From positions 1 to 64,000 of the forward strand of contig JAPOWK010000039.1 of NCBI GenBank assembly GCA_026707665.1: 64,000 nucleotides of DNA, read 5' to 3'. The notes beneath the pieces are model-generated. The model worked only from the letters and a program-made list of their open reading frames with translations. It was not told where the DNA came from and searched no databases. The first letter of the stretch is position 1; each line of letters opens with the position of its first letter. The position numbers and the translations under genes were made by a program. This document shows, piece after piece, positions 9,198 through 16,038 of this stretch. This stretch comes from Chloroflexota bacterium (GTDB lineage Bacteria > Chloroflexota > Anaerolineae > Aggregatilineales > Phototrophicaceae).

Positions 9198-9668
9198 ATG
9201 GCTACGGTATTGCCGGTGTTCATGTTTGCTGTCACGGTGTTGTTTTTGCGCGCTTGTCTGGTGACGCTCGGTTATTACAAGGAACCGATCCTTACGGCCT
9301 TTCAGCGCTATGGCGATGAAGTGGGATTTAGTCCGCTATTTGAATCGTTGGCCTGGGGCGGCGTCCTGGCTTATCTGCTGTTCATCGTTTTGGTGCCGTC
9401 CTCCTTCCTCATATTAATAGGCGTCTTCTGTTTTGTCCTTTTCGTGATGCTATATTGGCGCATCAAAGACAGCATTCTGAACCATCCGCATATCTTCTTG
9501 CGTTTTCCCTACTGGTATCGTGAAATTGTCGATCACACGACGCGCGAAGAACGGCGAAAACTCTCTTACATGTGGCTGGCGCTGCCATTGCGCACGCGCT
9601 TGCTCTACAACGCGCAGCATGAGGAGTTTCGCAAGTGGGTCGAGCTTGTGGTTCTGTCCGTGTCGTAA
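9198..9668 (+). CDS. Small membrane protein of unknown function
   Basis: 156 residues. Two or three hydrophobic helices occupy residues 1-90 (VLPVFMFAVTVLFLRACLV and GGVLAYLLFIVLVPSSFLIL). A charged cytoplasmic-type tail follows, with HPHIFLRFPYWYREIVDHTTREERR. The ATG at 9198 follows GGGATAGGG. I do not recognise the family. It follows the 602-residue membrane protein and may be its partner. It is not a shadow: the opposite strand shows only short ORFs, and the hydrophobic pattern is coherent. Confidence 0.65.
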   Translation: MATVLPVFMFAVTVLFLRACLVTLGYYKEPILTAFQRYGDEVGFSPLFESLAWGGVLAYLLFIVLVPSSFLILIGVFCFVLFVMLYWRIKDSILNHPHIFLRFPYWYREIVDHTTREERRKLSYMWLALPLRTRLLYNAQHEEFRKWVELVVLSVS

Positions 9669-9706
9669 GGCGCGGGAATCGATAAATGCGCTGGCATCCG
9701 AATTAG

Positions 9707-9735
9707 AAAGAGCCAGCTAGAACGGCTGGCTCTTT
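9707..9735 (-). terminator. Terminator after tRNA-Gln
   Basis: A perfect 11-bp stem, AAAGAGCCAGC / GCTGGCTCTTT, with a 7-base loop. On the minus strand it is followed by CTAATT, and the stem itself ends in TTT. It lies 6 bases past the tRNA 3' end. On the plus strand it could also serve the 156-residue membrane protein gene ending at 9668. Confidence 0.75.
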
Positions 9736-9741
9736 GGTGTG

Positions 9742-9813
9742 CTGGGAGACCTGGACTCGAACCAGGAATGGCGGATCCAGAGTCCGCTGTTTTGCCGATT
9801 AAACTATCTCCCA
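9742..9813 (-). tRNA. tRNA-Gln (anticodon CTG)
   Basis: The minus strand folds into a full cloverleaf: acceptor TGGGAGA / TCTCCCA (7 bp), a D-arm, anticodon stem GCGGA / TCCGC with loop CTCTGGA (anticodon CTG), and T-arm CCTGG-TTCGAGT-CCAGG. The discriminator base is G. The 3' CCA is not encoded, so CCA-adding enzyme is needed. The gene lies 94 bases downstream of gltX on the same strand and may share its transcript. Confidence 0.95.
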
Positions 9814-9907
9814 ATCCTAGGTAAATATCCTAGCATGTGGCAAAGCTGATTTCAAGTCTCGCGCGCGGCGCTGGGCCTGCCCGGAAGCGAGCCCGGGGCA
9901 TTTGTCA

Positions 9908-11404
9908 TCATTCCTTGCCATCGCTCAATGACCGCAATGCGAGTTCAATCCGGCGGATGGATTCTACCTTGCCCAGCACCTCCATCGTTTCGAAGGTAGG
10001 CGGGGAGACCTTCTGTCCGGTCACGGCGGCTCTGAGCGAACCAAAAACCTGGCCATTTTTGTAGCCGGTCGCTTTGGCGTATTCGCGCATCGCCGCGTGC
10101 TGAATATCGGCTTCGAAACTTTCGAGCTGCCGCAATAGCGGAATCGAGCCGCGCAAGATGTCCGCAGTGCTCTGTCGGTCCGTCTTCCGTTGGATTAGAA
10201 TCTCGGCCGGCGGCGCTTCGAAGGCGGTCCAGTCGGCGAAGAAGAAACCCGCCATCGGCACCACATCCTGCAAAGACTTCAGGCGGACCTGCAGCAAGGG
10301 GACGACCCGCTTCAAGCGCGCTTCAACAACCTCAAAGCCGGCCTTTTCCAGTATGGGTTTTAGCAGCAGGCCGAGCTCTGCCACATCGGCGCGCTGGATG
10401 TACTGGCTGTTGAGCCAATCCAGTTTGGCGATTGGGTAGGCGCTGTTGGCCGGGTTGACATCCTTGAGATCAAATCGCTCGATCGCTTGGGCGGCCGAAA
10501 AGATCTCCTCGTTGCCGCCATAGTTCCAGCCGATATTGCTTAAGAAATTCATCACCGCCGCCGGCAGATAACCGGCCTCCATGAATTCGTGCACGAGCAC
10601 CGGGACGCTTTTGCCATCGGCATCGGCGAATTGCTGTTTGCGTTTGCTGAGTTTGCCCTTGCCATTTGGATTCAGCAGGACCGGCAAATGGGCGAATTGG
10701 GGCTTCTCCCAACCGAGCGCATTCCAAATTTGAATATGAAGCGGGAAAGAGGGCAGCCATTCGATCGCGCGCGTGATATGCGTAATCCGCATGTGATAGT
10801 CATCAACGATATGCGCGAGATGATAAGTCGGAAAGCCGTCCGATTTCAGCAGGACGGCATCCTGCAATTGCTCGTTGGCGAATTCCACTTCGCCGCGGAT
10901 CATATCATTGCCTACGGTAACCCCGGTCAGCGGCATCTTGAAGCGAATGACATAGGGCAGCCGCTGCGCTTCCAGGTCGGCGGTTTCGGCGGCGGAAATA
11001 TCACGGTATCGTCGATCGTAGCCGCCGCCCGCCCTGCGCATTTCGGCGAGTTCCTCCGCCGTCGCGAAGCATTTGTAAGCGCAGCCATTTTCGACCAGCC
11101 ATTTCGCCCAGGTCTGATACAGTTCAAGCCGCTCCGATTGCACATAGGGTCCAGAAGCGCCGCCCTCGCGCGGACCTTCGTCGATGTCCATTCCTAGCCA
11201 GTCAAATGCGTTGAGGATCATCTCGACTGAGCCGGGAACGGTACGCTTGCGGTCGGTGTCTTCAATGCGCAGGATGAATTGCCCGCCATGGCGACGGGCG
11301 TAAAGCCAGGCGAAAAGCGCCGAGCGGATGCCGCCGATATGCTGAGGTCCCGTCGGGCTGGGGGCGTAACGCGTACGCACTGGTCGGGCGGAAGGCAGAG
11401 TCAA
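9908..11404 (-). CDS. gltX: Glutamyl-tRNA synthetase
   Basis: 498 residues, full length for GluRS. The class I signature is APSPTGPQHIGGIRSALFAW near the N-terminus, and the second motif is GKLSKRKQQ at about residue 255. It charges tRNA-Glu in the cytoplasm. The start is a TTG at 11404 preceded by GGAGG at 7 bases; the nearby ATG lies in another frame. A tRNA-Gln(CTG) gene directly follows. In many Chloroflexota GluRS is non-discriminating and Gln-tRNA is made through GatCAB; the linkage fits that but does not prove it, and no glnS or gat gene is in the window. Confidence 0.97.
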   Translation of the reverse strand: MTLPSARPVRTRYAPSPTGPQHIGGIRSALFAWLYARRHGGQFILRIEDTDRKRTVPGSVEMILNAFDWLGMDIDEGPREGGASGPYVQSERLELYQTWAKWLVENGCAYKCFATAEELAEMRRAGGGYDRRYRDISAAETADLEAQRLPYVIRFKMPLTGVTVGNDMIRGEVEFANEQLQDAVLLKSDGFPTYHLAHIVDDYHMRITHITRAIEWLPSFPLHIQIWNALGWEKPQFAHLPVLLNPNGKGKLSKRKQQFADADGKSVPVLVHEFMEAGYLPAAVMNFLSNIGWNYGGNEEIFSAAQAIERFDLKDVNPANSAYPIAKLDWLNSQYIQRADVAELGLLLKPILEKAGFEVVEARLKRVVPLLQVRLKSLQDVVPMAGFFFADWTAFEAPPAEILIQRKTDRQSTADILRGSIPLLRQLESFEADIQHAAMREYAKATGYKNGQVFGSLRAAVTGQKVSPPTFETMEVLGKVESIRRIELALRSLSDGKE

Positions 11405-11463
11405 TTCGCATCCTCCAACGATTGGTCAGGCTGATGAGATCGCCTAGGCTGCATCCAATACGG

Positions 11464-12567
11464 TCAAATGATGATTCGCCGGCGCCGAACGATCACGCTC
11501 TCAACGAGGCCAATGCCCACCATGGTGAACAGCAGCGACGTGCCGCCGGAGCTCACAAAGGGCAGGGTCAAACCGGTGACGGGCATCAAATTCAGATTCA
11601 TGCCGATAGACACAGTCGTCTGGAAGAATATCATGGCGGCAACGCCATAACAGATCATACTGCCGAGGGGATCGCTGGCTTCGCGCGCGCCCTTCAATAT
11701 GCGCGACAAGACCAGGGCGAACATTCCAATAACCGCGATTCCCCCGACCATGCCGAATTCGTGAGCGATGACGCTGAAGATGAAGTCGGTGTGGCGCACG
11801 CGCAAAAAGCGCCCCGTATTCTGAGGACCGACCGCATAGCCTTTGCCCAGGAGGCCGCCCGAACCGATGCTGATGCGCGCCTGATTGATATTGTAGGCGC
11901 CGTCGGGATCCAAATCTGGATTGATAAACGTCTCTATACGCGCGCGCTGGTACGGTTGCATTAGCGGGAAGATGATGGGCAGAGCTACCATCAGCGTGAC
12001 CAGGAATAGGGCAATGTGCCGCAGCCTCAAGCCAGCCGACCAGACGATCACGGCCCAGATGAACAGAAATACGAGGGTGGTGCCCAAGTCCGGCTGGAAT
12101 AAGATCAGCGCAGCCGGAATCGCTACGTGAATTATCGTCCGGAATACGGTGGAGAGTTTGCCCAGCTCGAGATAGCGTTCGGCGATATACTGCGAGAGCG
12201 TGATGATCAGGATGATCTTGCCTATTTCGGAAGGCTGGATTCGGATGCCGATATTCAACCATCGCCTGGCGCCGCCCGCCCCTTCCACGCCAAAGGCGAC
12301 CACCACAATCAGCACCGTCACGATGCCCGCATAAAGCCAGGGGCTCAGGCTTCCCAGCAGGCGATAATCAATGGTCGCCATGATGATCGCGACGATGAAA
12401 CCGATGATCGCGAAGTTGATCTGATCAGGGACGCGGCGGATGATGTCATCGTCGATGGCGTCCTGTGTCGCGCTCGCGATCATTAGAATGCCGAACACGA
12501 CCAGCACCACGGTGGCGGCGAACAAGGTATAGTCAAATCGACGCCAGACGCTGACGCTTTCGATCAT
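11464..12567 (-). CDS. rodA: Rod-shape SEDS peptidoglycan polymerase RodA
   Basis: 367 residues with about ten membrane spans. GGARRWLNIGIRIQPSEIGKI, FQPDLGTTLVF and FVSSGGTSLLFTMVGIGLVESV are SEDS-family motifs; the Asp of QPDLGT corresponds to the catalytic region. RodA polymerises glycan strands from lipid II during elongation, working with PBP2. RodA rather than FtsW is inferred from the mre/PBP2 context. The ATG at 12567 has no strong Shine-Dalgarno. A good promoter lies 33 bases upstream, so rodA can be transcribed apart from minE. Confidence 0.93.
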   Translation of the reverse strand: MIESVSVWRRFDYTLFAATVVLVVFGILMIASATQDAIDDDIIRRVPDQINFAIIGFIVAIIMATIDYRLLGSLSPWLYAGIVTVLIVVVAFGVEGAGGARRWLNIGIRIQPSEIGKIILIITLSQYIAERYLELGKLSTVFRTIIHVAIPAALILFQPDLGTTLVFLFIWAVIVWSAGLRLRHIALFLVTLMVALPIIFPLMQPYQRARIETFINPDLDPDGAYNINQARISIGSGGLLGKGYAVGPQNTGRFLRVRHTDFIFSVIAHEFGMVGGIAVIGMFALVLSRILKGAREASDPLGSMICYGVAAMIFFQTTVSIGMNLNLMPVTGLTLPFVSSGGTSLLFTMVGIGLVESVIVRRRRIII

Positions 12568-12599
12568 GCGGATCGCTGCTTACATCCAATCACATGCAC

Positions 12600-12629
12600 A
12601 TTATATTGAGAGGGGAATCACCAAGACAA
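12600..12629 (-). promoter_or_regulatory. Promoter of rodA
   Basis: On the minus strand TTGTCT is followed after 18 bases by a perfect TATAAT. The predicted start is near 12593, giving a leader of about 26 bases. This indicates that rodA is expressed separately from the min genes. Confidence 0.55.
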
Positions 12630-12742
12630 GTCTAGATGTAGGCCGCGGGCCTCCAACTTGGATAGTCTACATACGCCCACGATAGTGGAATGGCTTGCGG
12701 ACCGCGAGGCCTACGTCCGCTTGCCCGCCTGCTACAATTCAG

Positions 12743-13207
12743 CTACGATTTTCGATCCGCTTCTGATTCGCCATTGCCGCGCTTGTCCGCTTTCGCGTCT
12801 TCCGCTGCGTCCGGCGCTTCCGCCTTGTCCACCTCATCAACTGTGTCGTCTTTCTCCGCGTCGGCGTTGGCGCCGTTGTTCGCGCCGTTTGCGCCCGCGC
12901 TATCGGCCGCCGCCACTGTGCTCTCGACCGCCTTATTCGCTGAGGCCGGCGTATGAATGGCGACGGGAATCTCAGCCGTCAGCTTGCTATGCGTTCGGTC
13001 TCGTTGTTCCAGGTCTATCTCCACCCGGTCCTGGTCGACAACGAGGTACTTGACGATTACGGCCAGGATCTCTCGTTTCATCTCCTCCATGCGTTCCGGC
13101 GGCAGATTGATTCGATCGTGCTGCAGGACGAAGCGCAGCCTGTCCTTCGCGGTGGCGCCGCTGCCTTTTTTCGATCGCCCGAACAGACGGCTCAGTAGAT
13201 TGGTCAT
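12743..13207 (-). CDS. minE: Cell division topological specificity factor MinE, with C-terminal extension
   Basis: 154 residues against the usual 85-95. The N-terminal half matches MinE: MTNLLSRLFGRSKK (membrane-targeting helix), AKDRLRFVLQHDR (MinD-binding anti-MinC helix), and EMKREILAVIVKYLVVDQDRVEIDLEQRD (dimer core). After about residue 88 comes a tail rich in Ala, Asp and Glu with no recognisable domain. MinE stimulates MinD ATPase and drives the Min pattern along the cell. It is the third gene of a minC-minD-minE run, with AGGA 7 bases before its ATG. Confidence 0.92.
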   Translation of the reverse strand: MTNLLSRLFGRSKKGSGATAKDRLRFVLQHDRINLPPERMEEMKREILAVIVKYLVVDQDRVEIDLEQRDRTHSKLTAEIPVAIHTPASANKAVESTVAAADSAGANGANNGANADAEKDDTVDEVDKAEAPDAAEDAKADKRGNGESEADRKS

Positions 13208-13261
13208 GAGAGATTCCTTTGTTCGTTCACGTTGGTCTTGATTCCGTTCTGGCTGCAGCGC

Positions 13262-14059
13262 CTACCGACCATTGAGCAGACCGACGAGTCTCTGGAAAAT
13301 GCCGAGGTTTTCATCGAGATTCATAAAGGGCACATCTTCACCGATGACGCGCCTGGCGACATTGTTGAAAGCCATACCGGCTTTGGATTGCATGTTGAGC
13401 GTCACCGGGACCCCGCTGTTGGATGCAGACAAGACCAATTCGTCTTCGGGGATGATGCCGATAATCGTCAAGCCGAGGATATCGAAAACGTCTTCCGAGG
13501 AGAGCATTTCGCCCTTCTTGACCATATCGGCTTTCAGGCGGTTGATGATCAGCTTGCCTGGTCCTTTGTCGGCCGCCTCGATCAAGCCAATTATGCGGTC
13601 GGCATCGCGCACGGCGGAGACCTCCGGATTCGTCACGATCAGGACTTCATCGGCTGGCTCCAGCGCGTTGCGAAAGCCGCGCTCAATGCCCGCCGGGGAA
13701 TCTATCAAGACGTAGTCAAAATCTTCGCGAAGTTCGTTAGTCAGTTTCACCATATCATCAGGGCTGACGGCCATCTTGTCTCGCGTCTGCGCGGCCGGGA
13801 TGAGAAAGAGATCATCGAACTTCTTGTGCTTGATCATCGCCTGGCGCAGTTTGCTCCGTCCCTCGACAATATCGACGAGGTCGTAGACGATGCGGTTTTC
13901 CAAGCCCATAATGACATCCAGGTTGCGCAAACCGATATCGGCGTCTATGACGACAACTTTCTTGCCCAGGCTCGCCAGGGAAATCCCAAGGTTGGCGGTG
14001 GCGGTCGTCTTGCCCACGCCGCCTTTCCCCGACGATATCGTTACGACTTTCCCTCCCAT
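13262..14059 (-). CDS. minD: Septum site-determining ATPase MinD
   Basis: 265 residues. The deviant Walker A GKGGVGKTTATANLG at residues 10-24 carries the signature lysine. VVVIDADIGLRNLDVIMGLENR and LIDSPAGIERGF complete the ParA/MinD ATPase features. The C-terminus IFQRLVGLLNGR is a short amphipathic helix of the kind that anchors MinD to the membrane. MinD recruits MinC and is released by MinE, both encoded next to it. AAGGACGCCG precedes the ATG. The 547-aa ORF on the opposite strand is a shadow. Confidence 0.97.
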   Translation of the reverse strand: MGGKVVTISSGKGGVGKTTATANLGISLASLGKKVVVIDADIGLRNLDVIMGLENRIVYDLVDIVEGRSKLRQAMIKHKKFDDLFLIPAAQTRDKMAVSPDDMVKLTNELREDFDYVLIDSPAGIERGFRNALEPADEVLIVTNPEVSAVRDADRIIGLIEAADKGPGKLIINRLKADMVKKGEMLSSEDVFDILGLTIIGIIPEDELVLSASNSGVPVTLNMQSKAGMAFNNVARRVIGEDVPFMNLDENLGIFQRLVGLLNGR

Positions 14060-14077
14060 TCGGCGTCCTTTCTCGGT

Positions 14078-14770
14078 CTACTCTCGAGATTCCACAATGA
14101 TCTGATTGCCGCGCACGAGAGCGACTTCCGGCTTAATCTTCCTGCGCTTGCCCGTTGGAGACGTGACAACGTATTCCGCAATGCGCAGTTGGCTGGGGCT
14201 CATTTCCAAAGCGCAGACGATGGCGGATTCATCGCCGCCTGCGCCTGCATGAACGTAGCCGCGCAGTTTTCCCCAAACGATGATGTCGCCGGCCGCAATC
14301 ACTTTCGCGCCCGGATTCACATCGCCGAAAACGATTACATGGCCCTCGCTGTGGATCGTCCGGCCGGAGCGCAGCGTGCGGCGGAACAGTACGCCCTGCG
14401 TACCCTTTTCTTCGGGATTCACCGGTGCGGTCTCGAGCAGCGCCGGCTCGGGCGCTATGGGGGCCGCGTGGTGGTTATCCGTCGGCACATCAAGCGAAGC
14501 GGCCGACATTTGCGTGGTGTTGCTTTCGCTGCGCACCAGCGACAGCGTCAAGCCGCGGCGCTCAAGCAGAGCTTTCAAGGAACTGAGCTCATACTTGGGT
14601 ACCGGTCGCTCGCCAAGCTCGACGGTGATGTTGGCGCCGGCATAGAATGGCGCCTTTTCGTCTATTCGCGCGGCAAGCTGATCGGTGACGGATTGCCAGC
14701 TTTCGGTTGCGCTGAGCGATATCAACAAGCCGTCATTAACGCCTTTGATGGCAACGAGTTCTTCTTGCAT
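14078..14770 (-). CDS. minC: Septum inhibitor MinC
   Basis: 230 residues. The C-terminal half holds the MinC beta-helix: VIVFGDVNPGAKVIAAGDIIVWGKLRGYVHAG, then AIVCALEMSPSQLRIAEYV. The N-terminal half (about 1-100) matches the FtsZ-inhibiting domain in length and layout. MinC blocks FtsZ assembly away from mid-cell when carried by MinD. minD begins 18 bases after its stop, so the two are co-transcribed. The ribosome binding site is weak. The C-terminus ends in a basic segment, TGKRRKIKPE, then VALVRGNQIIVESRE. Confidence 0.93.
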   Translation of the reverse strand: MQEELVAIKGVNDGLLISLSATESWQSVTDQLAARIDEKAPFYAGANITVELGERPVPKYELSSLKALLERRGLTLSLVRSESNTTQMSAASLDVPTDNHHAAPIAPEPALLETAPVNPEEKGTQGVLFRRTLRSGRTIHSEGHVIVFGDVNPGAKVIAAGDIIVWGKLRGYVHAGAGGDESAIVCALEMSPSQLRIAEYVVTSPTGKRRKIKPEVALVRGNQIIVESRE

Positions 14771-14930
14771 GTTGGGTCGTGTCCGCTTGGGCGAATTGCG
14801 TCGCTAACTGCGCTGACTTTAATATACTCGCTTTTGCAATCCGCGCCTGCGGCTCCGATAAGAAAAACCCACTAATGCCCTACGGAACGGGAATCGCTCT
14901 GCGGGCTCTGCAGCGCCCAGCCAACGCGCA

Positions 14931-16037
14931 TCAGCTGATCGAACTGCGCACAGATTCCAGGAAGAGAAATGCGGGAAGCACAAAGTAGAGCGACGAAACG
15001 ATATGAATCCAGCGGCCCGAATCGTCCCCGAGTGACTTGTTCACCCACTGGCCGATTGTGTTGACGGCGTATGTCATCCACATGACCTGGATGATGAACA
15101 GCGGAATGAGCAGGACTTCACGATGGCTGCCACGGTAAGTCAAGCCGAAGCAAATGTAGGCGGCGTATGCGATCATAGTTACGGTGCCAAGCGGCGGATA
15201 CCAACGTGATAAGCGCGCCAGACCAATGACGCCAAGCACGATGCCAAAGATGCTGAATTGGGCGATCACCAACTGTCCCAATTCAATCCAACTCGCCGCT
15301 TCTCTCCAGCCCCAAATATCAAGCGGAGTCGGCGCCGGAAAGACGTAGGCGCGAATGAGCAAATAGCTTCCAAAGGCGGTGATGGCAAGAATGCCGAGCC
15401 AATAAGGCGCGGAAAGCCGGGCATACGATAGAAACAAGGCGAGCAGCAGCGCCGGCGCGAGCAGGGTAACAAGAGGATCATTAATGGCGCCGACGGCGAA
15501 GAGAAAAAGCAGGCCAGCAGTATGCCAGGTTTTCGGCTTCTGCGCCGGCTGAATACCCGGGCGCGGATTCGTGAGCAATATCATGTCAACCAGCAAATAT
15601 AGCAGCCAGGCGGTTACCAAGCCGGTTAGGCGAAGACTCTGGGCCGTGCCGATCTGGCTCCAGAATATGAGCAGGAAGAGGACGATGCCCAAGCCGATTC
15701 CCAGGTCGCTGCGCTTGAGCAGGCGAGTCGCGGCCAGCATCGCCAATCCAGCGGCGCCGGCGGCGAGAGTGAATGTCGTCGACTGCGACTGATCGCCGCC
15801 CGTCTGTGACCAAAAGACCGGACAGAGCGCCAGCGTCAAGCCACCGGCGATGGAAGCGACGAACCCCATTTGGCGCATTCCAGCCGTCACGCCAAAGATG
15901 GCGAGAGCCAAGCCAGACGCGCGCGCGATCGGCGTTTCGCCAACGATGAGCATCAGCAGCCAGGCGATCGCGGCGGACAAACATGCCGGAAACCACTTTC
16001 GAAGCAGGAGTCGTTGTCCAGTTGAGAGCCGCCGCAC
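14931..16037 (-). CDS. Unknown polytopic membrane protein in the mre-min cluster
   Basis: 368 residues, about eleven hydrophobic spans (for example ACLSAAIAWLLMLIVGE, LGIGLGIVLFLLIFWSQIG, LLIPLFIIQVMWMTYAVN). No family motif is recognised. The start is GTG at 16037, only 1 base after the PBP2 stop (TAG-C-GTG), so it is almost certainly translated from the same message as mreD-PBP2. Its fixed place between PBP2 and minC suggests a role in wall synthesis, lipid-carrier handling or shape control, but this is guilt by association. About 160 bases separate its stop from minC. Confidence 0.75.
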   Translation of the reverse strand: MRRLSTGQRLLLRKWFPACLSAAIAWLLMLIVGETPIARASGLALAIFGVTAGMRQMGFVASIAGGLTLALCPVFWSQTGGDQSQSTTFTLAAGAAGLAMLAATRLLKRSDLGIGLGIVLFLLIFWSQIGTAQSLRLTGLVTAWLLYLLVDMILLTNPRPGIQPAQKPKTWHTAGLLFLFAVGAINDPLVTLLAPALLLALFLSYARLSAPYWLGILAITAFGSYLLIRAYVFPAPTPLDIWGWREAASWIELGQLVIAQFSIFGIVLGVIGLARLSRWYPPLGTVTMIAYAAYICFGLTYRGSHREVLLIPLFIIQVMWMTYAVNTIGQWVNKSLGDDSGRWIHIVSSLYFVLPAFLFLESVRSSIS

Positions 16038-16038
16038 G

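Noticed and set aside
13232-14875. A 547-residue plus-strand ORF opposite minC and minD
   Set aside because: minC and minD on the minus strand have clear motifs; long antisense frames are expected from codon bias in GC-rich DNA. The translation shows no family motif.
14771-14930. Terminator between the unknown membrane protein and minC
   Set aside because: GGGTTTTTC occurs on the minus strand, but I could not draw a convincing stem in front of it.
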